Positions 24,482 through 33,949 of a DNA stretch of 64,000 bases are shown piece by piece (positions within the stretch are counted from its first letter, which is position 1; each line of letters begins with the position of its first letter). Made by a program: the position numbers and the translations under genes. Origin of the DNA: Lacrimispora amygdalina (GTDB lineage Bacteria; Bacillota; Clostridia; Lachnospirales; Lachnospiraceae). The notes under the pieces were generated by a model. That model searched no databases. It worked only from the letters and a program-made list of their open reading frames with translations, and was not told the DNA's origin. The stretch covers positions 25,352 to 89,351 of the forward strand of contig NZ_QOHO01000064.1 of NCBI RefSeq assembly GCF_003432035.1. Direction: 5' to 3'.

Positions 24482-25246
24482 TTATATTTCTCCAATATAC
24501 TGCGCTCCATCATGATCTGACACATACAGGGCACACTCCAGATCATGTCCCGCTCTGGGTTCAAAATAATACCATTTGCCATCTATCTCCTGCCAACCAG
24601 TAACGGCATATCCGTCCGGATTGAAATAGTACTTATGGCCATTGATAACCTGCCAGCAGGATTTATAGTAACTGGTTTTCGTATCAGCATACCACCAGCC
24701 ATTTTTATCATGATTCCACCCATGGGTATATTCTGCAGGAACTGCCAGTACTGCCTTAAAATCTTCCCATGTGTGCTGTGTATGGTTATAGACATAAGGG
24801 TTCGGGCAGATCTTTCCGGTCACATCATAATGCCGAATTACATGATCTGCAGGTATGTTATACTTTGCCATCAGCTCCATGGTCAGTTTAACAGCTGCCT
24901 GTACCGTTGCGTCCTCAAAATACCAGTCTCGGCTTGTATCTGCTTTGCTGCGTTTATTCCGGACACACATTTCAATACCGATGCTATTCGAGTTCCTGCA
25001 CTCAGGATGCACATATTTTTTCGCCCCACAGTGCCAGGCAATGTTCTGATCCTCTACGGACTGCCAAACGGATCCATCAAAGTCAACGTAATAATGCGCA
25101 CTAGCGCTCCGATCGGCACCGGCATACCACTTGCAGTTTGCCTCAGCTCCGCCAGTTGCTCCTACATAATGGATCACGATATACTTGATACGATCCACGG
25201 TACCCTCATTATGATTATAGGGTGTAAGTAATTTATTGATCTGCAT
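24482..25246 (-). CDS. endolysin: N-acetylmuramoyl-L-alanine amidase with wall-binding repeats
   Basis: 254 residues. Amidase_2 domain at about 5-165 with zinc ligand His26 (YIVIHYVGA), AWHCGAKK, GIEMCV, VIRHYDVTGKICPNP for the second His and Cys. Residues about 175-230 hold choline-binding-type repeats (GWWYADTKT, GHKYYFNPDGYAVTGW, GKWYYFEP), which fix the enzyme to the wall. Last gene of the late operon, after the holin gene and a terminator. Confidence 0.92.
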   Translation of the reverse strand: MQINKLLTPYNHNEGTVDRIKYIVIHYVGATGGAEANCKWYAGADRSASAHYYVDFDGSVWQSVEDQNIAWHCGAKKYVHPECRNSNSIGIEMCVRNKRSKADTSRDWYFEDATVQAAVKLTMELMAKYNIPADHVIRHYDVTGKICPNPYVYNHTQHTWEDFKAVLAVPAEYTHGWNHDKNGWWYADTKTSYYKSCWQVINGHKYYFNPDGYAVTGWQEIDGKWYYFEPRAGHDLECALYVSDHDGAQYIGEI

Positions 25247-25263
25247 ATTATTTTCCTTTCCAA

Positions 25264-25290
25264 AAAAGGACCCAGGATTAACCCAGGTCC
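25264..25290 (-). terminator. terminator between holin and endolysin genes
   Basis: On the - strand GGACCTGGG pairs with CCTGGGTCC (two G-U pairs), followed by TTTTTT. Its position means that the endolysin gene is read only by read-through or from its own promoter. Confidence 0.7.
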
Positions 25291-25295
25291 GTAAA

Positions 25296-25329
25296 GTTGT
25301 AATATCACAACCGTTGCGACGGTCGCAAC
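25296..25329. promoter_or_regulatory. pair of palindromes, possible phage repressor sites
   Basis: GTTGTAATATCACAAC (25296-25311) is followed after one base by GTTGCGACGGTCGCAAC (25313-25329). The first recurs at 52548 and, with one change, at 62642; the second recurs exactly at 38571. Half-sites follow GTTG(C/T)(G/A)A(C/T). Confidence 0.5.
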
Positions 25330-25332
25330 AGA

Positions 25333-25776
25333 TTAAGTGTTATCCGGCAACTCGTCCGTGTACTGTGTAAGGAATTTCTTCACAGTCTCCCACAACCGCT
25401 TCACCGGCAGACCGCACAGAGTCATGTTTTTAAGAATACTCACCAACTCATATGCTATGTACAGTAGTCCGAAGAACTCCGCCACTCCAATGGCATTAAC
25501 TGGTAGATATGAACGGATCGCTTCTGGAATGAAGCCGATCAGATTAAGATGTACAATCCGATCAAGTATCAGTAGGAACGCCAGGGACGCCACCATAGAG
25601 ATCTTCCGGATCGCTCCATCAATGCCGAAACAGCTGTTAAATTCATGCTCCTTAATCGCTCTAATGCAGCCGAAGCAGGTGTCCATCACCACTGCCAAAA
25701 TAACCAGTTTAATAATCGGGCTACCCCATGCCAGGGCAAGCAGTTCTGTAATTCTATCCATTTTTATTTTCCTCAT
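25333..25776 (-). CDS. phage holin (phi-LC3/TcdE-like, Phage_holin_4 type)
   Basis: 147 residues. The signature KLVILAVVMDTCFGCIRAI then EFNSCFGIDGAIRKI then FLLILDRIV is that of this holin family, with three to four membrane segments. It permeabilises the membrane so that the amidase can reach the wall. The ATG at 25776 overlaps the XkdX stop as ATGA; an alternative ATG at 25761 has AGGA upstream and gives the usual N-terminus MDRITELLALA. Confidence 0.9.
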   Translation of the reverse strand: MRKIKMDRITELLALAWGSPIIKLVILAVVMDTCFGCIRAIKEHEFNSCFGIDGAIRKISMVASLAFLLILDRIVHLNLIGFIPEAIRSYLPVNAIGVAEFFGLLYIAYELVSILKNMTLCGLPVKRLWETVKKFLTQYTDELPDNT

Positions 25777-25913
25777 TCTTTCTCATATTCTTTTCCGGTG
25801 ATCTCCTGATACTCAGCTGCCGTGATCCATTTATCTACTGCATTAACCACCCAGCTTAAGGGCCATAATTTAGCATCATAAAATCGCTTTACCTTTTCAA
25901 AGTTTTTACTCAT
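25773..25913 (-). CDS. xkdX: XkdX family phage protein
   Basis: 46 residues, VKRFYDAKLWPLSWVVNAVD then WITAAEYQEITGKEYE: the XkdX pattern of short proteins found between tail fibre and holin genes. GGAGG lies upstream of the ATG at 25913. Overlaps the holin start by 4 bp. Its function is not known in detail. Confidence 0.85.
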   Translation of the reverse strand: MSKNFEKVKRFYDAKLWPLSWVVNAVDKWITAAEYQEITGKEYEKE

Positions 25914-25915
25914 GA

Positions 25916-26311
25916 TTACACCTCCGCTGTTACATCATTTATCATTTGCAGGTAGGCTATTTGAGCACTTAATTTCTGAACTTGCTTTTGCGAATCTTCA
26001 TACTGTTTCTGTATCAACATAAGAGTTTTATAATCTACAAAGGGATAACAAATATACCCATTAAATATTTTGTTACCTTCTTCATCAAGCTTATAAAGAA
26101 ATTCCCCTGTCTTTTTATCTCTTGCGTTACTTCCATCTTCATTAAATAACAACTCGTATTGCGGTTCGTATTTGTAGCCATAGATACAGGCATCACATAG
26201 GCTTCCAAAAAGATCGGATCTTGTTTGCTCTGTTTCAAAGATCTGTTTGTAGCCTACTACTTCTTTGTCTAATCCGATAATTTCATATTGTTCATTTACA
26301 TAAATTTTCAT
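25916..26311 (-). CDS. phage tail-end protein, unrecognised
   Basis: 131 residues from the ATG at 26311 with AGGAG 8 bases away (a longer frame to 26353 overlaps the fibre gene). N-terminus MKIYVNEQYEIIGLDKEVVGY; C-terminal coiled coil (YEDSQKQVQKLSAQIAYLQ). Proteins of this type follow tail fibre genes in clostridial phages and may act as fibre chaperones; this is by position only. Confidence 0.6.
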   Translation of the reverse strand: MKIYVNEQYEIIGLDKEVVGYKQIFETEQTRSDLFGSLCDACIYGYKYEPQYELLFNEDGSNARDKKTGEFLYKLDEEGNKIFNGYICYPFVDYKTLMLIQKQYEDSQKQVQKLSAQIAYLQMINDVTAEV

Positions 26312-26321
26312 AGCTGGTCTC

Positions 26322-27251
26322 CTAACTAAGCCAAATTCGATATATTGCCCCATTTAAAACGTCAAATGATAGATACATAGCCCCATCTACTTGTTGTGCT
26401 GATACATTCAAACTAATCACATAATTTCCAGGCTGATTATTAGTAACGTCGACGATCGATAACATGTTGTCGGAACTAGAAGTAAGCTGCCATAATCTAA
26501 TTTGTTTATAGACGCCGGCGTTAGTATTTGTATACCCTTCAATGTTCAACCAATTAAAACCTCTTAAGTTTAAATAATCAGTTTCAATTCTAGCAGCTCC
26601 TGCAATTGAAATTTGACCCGAATCGAAAGTAACTGTGCCTTTTGTTGTTAGTTTATACCAATTTTTAATGTTATTCCCTCTCAAATACAAATCCGTAGCC
26701 GTTGGAACATATCCCTCAAAAGTACCAACAACACCTGCAACATTCACTCCTTTTTTAATGTTAGACGCTACAAAATTGGCATTATAGCCTCTGACCCAGC
26801 TTACCCCGTTGTTATAATAACCATTTCTAATACCTAAAAAATAGTTGCCATCACCAAAATTAGAATAATTTGTAGCCCACATATGGTCTGTATTAGCTAT
26901 TTCGGGATTCTGAAGCGGTATACTTCCCTGCACACCGCATATATTTTGGTCGGCGCGCATTTTCCAAGCTTCGACACCTAGAGCTGCGGCAACCTCTGGG
27001 CGAGTCATATAGACCCAAGGAGTCAGCGAGCCTTCATCGTAATACCCTTTGGGAATATAATAATAAAGTCCCTGCTGATTTAATCCTGTGCCTGATCCAT
27101 GTACTGCGCTTCCTCGTTTTGGCATAGTACCAATTGCAGGTTCACCATCTTTATCGACCGTTACTTTTCCGGCCAGCACATCTTCAGTTCCAGCCGTTAC
27201 CACATCCAGATCAGCCCCTCCCCCGCCTCCGGGCATCCATATCTTTCCCAT
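26322..27251 (-). CDS. tail fibre / receptor-binding protein
   Basis: 309 residues. After a Gly-rich start (MGKIWMPGGGGGADLDVV) come the fibre motifs LAGKVTVDKDGEPAIGTMPKR and GVQGSIPLQNPEIANTDHMW and GVNVAGVVGTFEGY, which are typical of clostridial prophage fibres. The C-terminal 100 residues form an unrelated beta-rich region, the presumed receptor-binding head. Confidence 0.75.
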   Translation of the reverse strand: MGKIWMPGGGGGADLDVVTAGTEDVLAGKVTVDKDGEPAIGTMPKRGSAVHGSGTGLNQQGLYYYIPKGYYDEGSLTPWVYMTRPEVAAALGVEAWKMRADQNICGVQGSIPLQNPEIANTDHMWATNYSNFGDGNYFLGIRNGYYNNGVSWVRGYNANFVASNIKKGVNVAGVVGTFEGYVPTATDLYLRGNNIKNWYKLTTKGTVTFDSGQISIAGAARIETDYLNLRGFNWLNIEGYTNTNAGVYKQIRLWQLTSSSDNMLSIVDVTNNQPGNYVISLNVSAQQVDGAMYLSFDVLNGAIYRIWLS

Positions 27252-27254
27252 GTA

Positions 27255-27704
27255 TTACACTCCTTTCAAGCCGATCTTAATATCTGTTACCGGCTTTTTG
27301 TATACTTTAAAGGTTGCTGTCCCATCACCCAGAGATGCAACTCCACTTGTCACAATACCAAAAGCTTTACTATAAGCCTTTTGGACGGTCTCTGTGGCAC
27401 CATCTGCCAAGGCACTTACAACCATAGCCTCCGAGTCTTGCGTCGCTCCTGATACCGTCACTGTTTGTGTGAAAGGCGCTGCGCTACCGGTCCACCCTGA
27501 AGCCGTCAGGGTTATTTCAGTCACATGGTTAAGCCGGTTAACAGCTTCATTGGTTGAGTTAATATCATTGGCCCCGAACTTATCGCCCTTCTGGGTGTAC
27601 GTTGTTTCGTCCGGAAGACTGTAAGTTCCATCTTCATTTGGGATCAGGCGGTACCGGCGCTGGCCATCAAACATGGCATCCTTATAATCTGTTTTTAGTT
27701 CCAT
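27255..27704 (-). CDS. phage baseplate/fibre-connector protein
   Basis: 149 residues. MELKTDYKDAMFDGQRRYRL and TTYTQKGDKFGANDINSTNEAVN are conserved in proteins between the tail lysin and fibre genes of clostridial phages. The C-terminal half is a beta-sandwich-like region rich in Thr and Val. Probably links fibre to baseplate. Confidence 0.6.
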   Translation of the reverse strand: MELKTDYKDAMFDGQRRYRLIPNEDGTYSLPDETTYTQKGDKFGANDINSTNEAVNRLNHVTEITLTASGWTGSAAPFTQTVTVSGATQDSEAMVVSALADGATETVQKAYSKAFGIVTSGVASLGDGTATFKVYKKPVTDIKIGLKGV

Positions 27705-28103
27705 TTAAAAAGTACCTCCATTTAGTGTAAAAGATAATGTTTTTCTGCCGTGATAGCGGCTTTGTATATTACTGTAGATCAACCGGCTGGCTTCTTCAAT
27801 TCGATTCAGTTCCTTCCAATCAATAAAGGGCTGATTATCATAAAAGGTTTGACGGTCACCGATTTTAAATGGGTAGGTACCATTACAAATATGGTCCACA
27901 TTAGCCTCAAACCGGTTGATCTCATCCGCGTAGAATCCATAGTCCTCATAGGTCTTATCAGATCCCATATCCTCAAACTCAAAATCCGGCCAGAGCAGAA
28001 GTGCCTGTGACCGGATTTCATTTATGTTTCCTTTTATGCGGTTGTAGTCCTCTATATTAAAGAAGTCACTTTCCTTCCAGTTAGTCTTTGGCAGCTGCCA
28101 CAT
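27705..28103 (-). CDS. phage tail-associated protein
   Basis: 132 residues, MWQLPKTNWKESDFFNIEDYNRIKGN, a pattern seen in baseplate-region proteins of clostridial phages (DUF-type, role unknown). Its start overlaps the end of the 748-residue tail protein by 23 bp and its stop abuts the next gene, so it is translated as part of the tail operon. Confidence 0.6.
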   Translation of the reverse strand: MWQLPKTNWKESDFFNIEDYNRIKGNINEIRSQALLLWPDFEFEDMGSDKTYEDYGFYADEINRFEANVDHICNGTYPFKIGDRQTFYDNQPFIDWKELNRIEEASRLIYSNIQSRYHGRKTLSFTLNGGTF

Positions 28104-30327
28104 TGCTCATGTCCCTCCTTGCCTTTATGGTGCCGCTTAAGGCTCCATTAAATTTTAAAGAATGTTCATATACCCGCAGGAGCAGATCAGGGACATATTT
28201 GTTTTCCAGAAATGCGATGTCGTTCGCCTCTATCCTGGGTTCTCCACGATACTGAAGATCATACTGCCGATCTGACTTTAGATAGTCACCAATCCAGTCC
28301 GCAATATTTGCGGCATGGACTGCATCAGATACCAGAGGATTTTCCCATGTTTCCATACTGCCGGTTGGGTTAAGTTGGCGGCTTATTTTAGTTTTAACAG
28401 TTGTACACTCTCGACCAGATATGGATACCTCAACGGTCCCTGTAACCCCTGTAATCTCCACCGTGGCAAAATAATTGCTGCTATCTATAATAGTTGCCAT
28501 CTGCCCCTCTCTTGGCGCTGTCAGCGTACAGGACAAGTCATACGATGGATTGGTAAAGTAAAAGTTATACCGGTTATCTGCAGCCGTTACCATAATCGAT
28601 TCTTTCGCCAGTTCCTTTTTTTCTCCCGCCTGATTGTAAAGCGTTCTGATTACCTGCAGCTCCCTAACCTTGGCAAGCTGTGTTCCCTTTGGCGTTTTGG
28701 TCAATTCATGACCGTACTCAAAAACATAATCGGTTCTGTCCCCAAAAGTGATATTATTTAAGACTATCCGGTTATTCGGAAATTCCTTAGTAAACTCCAA
28801 GATCAGCCTGTCAAACTCCTCAAATTCATGGCTAATGACCGATATTGCAGTCAGATCTGTTACTGTGTAATCTTCCACCGGTTGTCCGTCATGGTAGGCG
28901 TGAAAGACCATTTCCAAAGGATTATTACTGCCAAACTCCAAAGTCAACCCGAAGCATTTGAATGAAGCTTCCAGGTTAATTTCTACAATTGGATTGACTG
29001 CAAAGGATCCATCACTTCCTGCTACTGCTTCTGAGACATATCCGGCATTTAGGTAGATTGCACCTTCTTCCTGCCTTGGCAGAAAATACTGTATAGGGGT
29101 TGCGCTTGTATAGTTTTGTGTTGTCATTGCATACGGCTTCTTTGTCGATTTATCCAGGACGGATCCTGCACGACTGAAATAAGTCTCATTATTTGAACTT
29201 GCCTCCATAACCGGAATGAAGCTGGATTTTAGAAAAATATTTCCCTCTCTGTCCTGGTAAAGAATACACCGGCCAGCATTGGCAATCAGCTGCAGGGCTT
29301 CCTTGTGTGCGACAACCGGCATCGGATTTACCACTTTCACAGACTTTAAATAGCTGTCAATCCAGTAGGTCCGGTTATCAATTCCCGCATCGGAAAGCAC
29401 ATCAAGTGCCAGGTCATACAGACTGATCCCTTCCGGGCGATACAGACCTCTGTGATAAGTTCCGTCCATATAGTCGAACCGATCAGAGGCGGAAAAAGTC
29501 ATTTCCTCATCATCTGCAGACCATTCCTTTAACTGTACCTTTGCTCCTGGTAGCCACTCCACGGATCCATCATCAAGCTCCTGTCCATATAGGACCGTTA
29601 TGTCTTGGCCAATCTCCAGGAAGTTTACGGAGCTTTCTTCATTCTCAATATCAAAGGCTCTGTCTTTATTGTTTACGGACAGATTAAAGTCTATGGTCGG
29701 CAGCTCCTCCATGATCGGACTGATATGCTCCTTTTTCGTGGCAGACAGGATCCTCTGATTATCAAAGTAGATCCCGATTCCCATAGTGATCTTATGGATC
29801 CGGAACCGACCTTGACCGTTTAGCATTCGGGAGGGCGTAAAGCGCAGGAATGTTGCTCCTGCAAAAATCTCCTCTGTTACAAAATGCCCTGCAGTATTCC
29901 CGGTAATCTCCACCGTGTTGTTTTCAGATTCTATAACAAAATCCACCGGATAGGCTTTTCCAAATTCTACAGTCAAACCCTTAATATCATGCTGGACTGG
30001 GAACCGGATTTCCACCGGCCCCATAAGTTCCTTTGACACAATCCCTTGATTTAACACCACATCCGCCCTGGCTCTTGGAAGGAAGTACATGCTGCCATCT
30101 ACCGGCGTGTAATCCTGATCACAGGTAGCATAAAGCTCCTGGACCTCATAATTGTCTAAAGGCCGCTTGAAACTGGAATAATAAGTATAGTTCTCATGAT
30201 CGGGTATGTATGCACTGGCCTGCGCCTCCTGGTTGATCAGACCAATGGTAACCCGGATATAGGTCTGATTGCGCAAGCGATCTTTTGACTTCATGTGGTC
30301 CTTGTATTGGGTGCTCACTGCCTGCAT
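28081..30327 (-). CDS. phage minor structural tail protein (Tal-like)
   Basis: 748 residues, located after the distal tail protein, where the tail-associated baseplate hub is expected. Two similar blocks occur (YFLPRARADVVLNQGIVSKE and YFLPRQEEGAIYLNAGYVSE), each followed by a VEFGKAYPVDF or LEFGSNNPLEM strand, which shows an internal duplication of a carbohydrate-binding-like module. No peptidase catalytic motif seen. It overlaps the preceding gene by one base. Confidence 0.75.
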   Translation of the reverse strand: MQAVSTQYKDHMKSKDRLRNQTYIRVTIGLINQEAQASAYIPDHENYTYYSSFKRPLDNYEVQELYATCDQDYTPVDGSMYFLPRARADVVLNQGIVSKELMGPVEIRFPVQHDIKGLTVEFGKAYPVDFVIESENNTVEITGNTAGHFVTEEIFAGATFLRFTPSRMLNGQGRFRIHKITMGIGIYFDNQRILSATKKEHISPIMEELPTIDFNLSVNNKDRAFDIENEESSVNFLEIGQDITVLYGQELDDGSVEWLPGAKVQLKEWSADDEEMTFSASDRFDYMDGTYHRGLYRPEGISLYDLALDVLSDAGIDNRTYWIDSYLKSVKVVNPMPVVAHKEALQLIANAGRCILYQDREGNIFLKSSFIPVMEASSNNETYFSRAGSVLDKSTKKPYAMTTQNYTSATPIQYFLPRQEEGAIYLNAGYVSEAVAGSDGSFAVNPIVEINLEASFKCFGLTLEFGSNNPLEMVFHAYHDGQPVEDYTVTDLTAISVISHEFEEFDRLILEFTKEFPNNRIVLNNITFGDRTDYVFEYGHELTKTPKGTQLAKVRELQVIRTLYNQAGEKKELAKESIMVTAADNRYNFYFTNPSYDLSCTLTAPREGQMATIIDSSNYFATVEITGVTGTVEVSISGRECTTVKTKISRQLNPTGSMETWENPLVSDAVHAANIADWIGDYLKSDRQYDLQYRGEPRIEANDIAFLENKYVPDLLLRVYEHSLKFNGALSGTIKARRDMSNVAAAKD

Positions 30328-30704
30328 TATTCTATCACCCCGCAGTCAATAATATTTACTTTACAATCCTGATACATAGTGGGAAGTCCTTCCTTATCAA
30401 ACTCAATGGGCGTGGCCGTCCGATTCCCTGGATACATTCGGATTGTCATCATGCGATTATGTACCATATCCGGAATTCTTGCTGTGACCACAAACTTATC
30501 AAACTCCTGCAGCATAGCGGCCCAGGTGGCAGCGTCTAAAAACTTCCACTGTAATCCCTCAAATTTATGCTGATCTCTTCCCACTTTTTGCCCAACAAAC
30601 TCACCCAGTGCGTTTTTCCCGTCACTTACATTTGTTGCGACAACCAGATTACTTCCAATGTCGGGAGACGGAAACTCCCGACCATTAATTGTTATTACTG
30701 CGAT
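30327..30704 (-). CDS. distal tail protein (Dit-like), with a probable ATC start codon
   Basis: The frame codes for 125 residues if started at the ATC codon 30704-30702: AVITINGREFPSPDIGSNLVV... AGGAGG at 30719-30714 is 9 bases from this ATC, the ideal distance, and AVITING is the usual start of this clostridial tail family. No ATG, GTG or TTG exists in frame before the GTG at 30584, which would remove 40 conserved residues and has no ribosome binding site. Either the gene uses ATC or a start mutation has damaged it. Confidence 0.7.
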   Translation of the reverse strand: MAVITINGREFPSPDIGSNLVVATNVSDGKNALGEFVGQKVGRDQHKFEGLQWKFLDAATWAAMLQEFDKFVVTARIPDMVHNRMMTIRMYPGNRTATPIEFDKEGLPTMYQDCKVNIIDCGVIE

Positions 30705-30719
30705 ATAGCACCGCCTCCT

Positions 30720-33700
30720 TTACGTTGGTCTCATTGTGTAACCGCTTCTCTTATCCAGATCGGCAAGTTTGCTTTTAATCTCTCGGATATCAATATTTAC
30801 AGTCAGATCCATGGCTTCTATCAGATCAACAATCTTTTGAAGTAAATCTACCATAAGGGTCAGATAATGATCGGACATGGACTCTGTCGGCATAGTCATA
30901 ACCTGATTCGCCATATTTTGAACCTGGTCTGCTGTTCCTGTACTGCGCCCTGTGGTTCCGATCAGAGACAGCTGCGGGGTAGCATTGTTGACAATGGCAC
31001 TTATGCTGGAGGCTAATGGAGCGATGGCAGATCTCATACCGTACTGAACCGCTCTTGTAATACCTTCTGTAATCTGCATATTATTAGCAACAGCTGCTTT
31101 ACCGCCCCAGTTTCCAACCATTTCCGGATTGCCGTTTTCGTTGGCAATAAATAAACTGCCAGAAGTCGGGAATCCGCCGGTTGCATGGCCTTTCACACCT
31201 GGACCACTGTTTACATGGCCTTTCGTGCTACCTGGACCAGAAGAGCTTTCTTTTTCTTCCTTTTCCCCTGCTTCACTCTCCGCATCCTCTTTGGCATTTT
31301 TAAATAGATTCTTCGCCCCGTCGACAACCGAATTAAACGCTTTTCCTACTTCATCAGCGATCCCACTTAGCCAGCTTTTAATGCTTTCCCATATCTCCTG
31401 CATACCACCCCAGAACTTATTCATTACATCTTTGCCAATCTGAGTCATTTCATCAAGCTTAAACACATCTTTGATCTTCTGCCAGATCTGATCAAACCAC
31501 TCCTTAATGGCATTCCATTTTTCCTCAATCGTTTGCTTTACGCTGTCCCAGATCTCTGACAATTTATCTCTTATGGCTTCAGAAGCTTTTGTAATATTAT
31601 CCTGTATGGAGGTCCAAATATTTGACACAAAGGTTTTTATGCCATTCCAAATGAGTTCCCAGACAGATTTTATAACACCGAGGACAATCTGTATTACAGA
31701 GTCAATAACATCCATTACTGTAGATACGATATCCTTCATAGCATCCCAGATACCGCCAAAGAATGTTTTTATTCCTTCCCATGCCAGATTCCAGTCACCG
31801 GTGAAAACTCCAATTATAAAATCCATAAGACCACTTAAAGCTGTTAATATATCCCCTACAACTGTACTTACACCTTCAAAGAAACGGAAAAATCCGTCTA
31901 TCACATTCTGGATAAACTCTGCAATGATTGGAGTTGCCGCTTCCATGAACCAAAGAATAAAGGGCTTTAACACGTTTTCCCAAAGCACAGTTATTGCATC
32001 TGCCACTTTTCCTGCAAACTCCATGAACTTATCAATCAGAGGGGATAAATATTCCTCTCGAAACGCCTGAAACTGTACGGATAGATCTGTAATGATTGGA
32101 AGGAAGTAGGTATTGTAAAGCTCCAGGAGCTTTGTTGCTATCTCTGTAAACCCCTGCTTAAACGAATCCAGCATTGGCTTGATATGAGTGTCATAGGTTT
32201 CGTTGATTTTAGTAAATGCTTCATCAACAATTGATTTTATTTCAGAGAAAATAGGCTCTACTGCAGAAAATGTATCTTCAAGAGTCTGTTTAATAAGATC
32301 CCTGTTCTGGATAAATGGAGCTGTAATCAAGTCCAGAACATCTCTACCCAGCTTTCCGGCCAGCTCCGTCACACCCATAAAGGCACTCGAAAAAATGCCT
32401 ATAATATCTGCCGTGATCTGCTTTGCACTGTCACTGCGAAAGGCTGAGAAAATCGTTGCAAATGCCACATTGAAATTACCTACAATGTCGGTGATCTCCG
32501 CGCCGATATCAAACATAGATACCAGATAATCCTTAATCCGCTGGCTGTTCTGTTCTAAGAACTTATCAATCCCACCCAGTAAATTATCTGCAAGCGTTGC
32601 CCCTATAGAAGCCATGCTTCCTGCAATCTTTCCAAAATTTACTGCTAACCTGTTTCCAAATTCCTCAGCAGAAGCTAAAACCGTTGGATCTGTAAATATC
32701 CCTTTTAGGCTCTGTCCGATACCTTGTATGGACTTCTGAATGCTGTCAATGACTGATGTGTCTCCAAAACCGATACTAAAACCAGTCTTAAATAGATCTT
32801 TCAGTTCTCGCGCTCTATCAATTAACGCCTGGTATTTGTTACTGGCTTCCTCAACACCGGTGGTATCCACTGCTCCCATATCAAACTCATCCGCAGCGTA
32901 ACCGCCAACCCCTCCAGCAACACCAGAGCTGTCAGAGCCAGTATCCGGACTTATGACATTCAATTCATCAATACCGGTGGACATACCCTTAATATCCTTG
33001 GCTGCTTTCTTTGCAGCCCCACCGGTTCCGCCTATTGCTCCAGAGGCATTATCAGCCGCATTGGTAACAGCTTCCATACCAGAAACAGCTGCAGCCGAAG
33101 CACCACTGGAACCTTTCTTTCCAGATATCAGCTCCGTAAATGATTTAAAGGCGTTGGCCAGACTCATCAGCTTCCCGATAATAGTGTTAATTACCTTTAT
33201 CACCGGAGTAAGTACATTGATAAGCCCCTGGCCAATGGTGGCTTTTAACGAATCGAACTGAAGTTTTAATACCCGGACCTGATTAGCCCAGCTGTCACTT
33301 GTACGGGTAAAATCTCCGGTAGCAAGGGCCAGCTGATCTTGTACGAACTTATATCGCAACGCCACCTTTTCTGCCTCTGACATTTTAGCCGTTACCTTGC
33401 CGTAACCATTAGCAAGGGCATAGCTGTCAAGGGCATTCTGGGTCATTACGATACCCAGATCCTTAAGCGTTTCTGTTTCACCAGTGAACACGGATTTCAG
33501 CTTCGTATAAGCCTCGTCCTGTGAAAGGTTGTAAAAGGATGCCACATCTCCGGCCAGACCGGTCAGGGTAGTGGACATATCATAAGCAGCACTTTCTGAA
33601 AATCCGAAAGCTTTCGCCATGGCTCCAAAGGTACCTGTAAACCTCTTAGCCATAGTCTCTGATAATCCAAAGGACGTTATGGCATTCTTGGCAAACTGGT

Positions 33701-33935
33701 CGATCTGCTTATTCATGTTAGGAAAGGTTACATCAACTACGTTCTGCACCTCAGCAAGGTCAGACCCCAGCTTTACGCACTGAGCTCCAAAGTCAACAAT
33801 CTTCTTAACAGCAAAAGCGGCCGCCAGAGCCTTTGCTGCTTTTGAAGCAAGACCTTGAATACCAGCCATCTGTCTATTGAAATTATTTTGATTAACTACA
33901 AGGTCAAGACCAATCTGACCCACGCTTTCAGCCAT
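30720..33935 (-). CDS. tail tape measure protein
   Basis: 1071 residues, the longest phage gene. N-terminal TMP-like region (LDLVVNQNNFNRQMAGIQGL, then the conserved DLAEVQNVVDVTFP and LTGLAGDVASFYNLSQDEAYTKLKSVFTGET type motifs). The middle is a series of amphipathic helices with regularly placed Trp and Phe (WNLAWEGIKTFFGGIWDAMK). It sets tail length and travels with DNA. AGGAGG-type site precedes the ATG. Confidence 0.95.
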   Translation of the reverse strand: MAESVGQIGLDLVVNQNNFNRQMAGIQGLASKAAKALAAAFAVKKIVDFGAQCVKLGSDLAEVQNVVDVTFPNMNKQIDQFAKNAITSFGLSETMAKRFTGTFGAMAKAFGFSESAAYDMSTTLTGLAGDVASFYNLSQDEAYTKLKSVFTGETETLKDLGIVMTQNALDSYALANGYGKVTAKMSEAEKVALRYKFVQDQLALATGDFTRTSDSWANQVRVLKLQFDSLKATIGQGLINVLTPVIKVINTIIGKLMSLANAFKSFTELISGKKGSSGASAAAVSGMEAVTNAADNASGAIGGTGGAAKKAAKDIKGMSTGIDELNVISPDTGSDSSGVAGGVGGYAADEFDMGAVDTTGVEEASNKYQALIDRARELKDLFKTGFSIGFGDTSVIDSIQKSIQGIGQSLKGIFTDPTVLASAEEFGNRLAVNFGKIAGSMASIGATLADNLLGGIDKFLEQNSQRIKDYLVSMFDIGAEITDIVGNFNVAFATIFSAFRSDSAKQITADIIGIFSSAFMGVTELAGKLGRDVLDLITAPFIQNRDLIKQTLEDTFSAVEPIFSEIKSIVDEAFTKINETYDTHIKPMLDSFKQGFTEIATKLLELYNTYFLPIITDLSVQFQAFREEYLSPLIDKFMEFAGKVADAITVLWENVLKPFILWFMEAATPIIAEFIQNVIDGFFRFFEGVSTVVGDILTALSGLMDFIIGVFTGDWNLAWEGIKTFFGGIWDAMKDIVSTVMDVIDSVIQIVLGVIKSVWELIWNGIKTFVSNIWTSIQDNITKASEAIRDKLSEIWDSVKQTIEEKWNAIKEWFDQIWQKIKDVFKLDEMTQIGKDVMNKFWGGMQEIWESIKSWLSGIADEVGKAFNSVVDGAKNLFKNAKEDAESEAGEKEEKESSSGPGSTKGHVNSGPGVKGHATGGFPTSGSLFIANENGNPEMVGNWGGKAAVANNMQITEGITRAVQYGMRSAIAPLASSISAIVNNATPQLSLIGTTGRSTGTADQVQNMANQVMTMPTESMSDHYLTLMVDLLQKIVDLIEAMDLTVNIDIREIKSKLADLDKRSGYTMRPT

Positions 33936-33949
33936 TGTTCACTCACCTC

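Noticed and set aside
30632..30644. GTTG-CGA-CAAC in the distal tail gene as another dispersed palindrome
   Set aside because: Shorter and with different spacing; it lies within conserved coding sequence.
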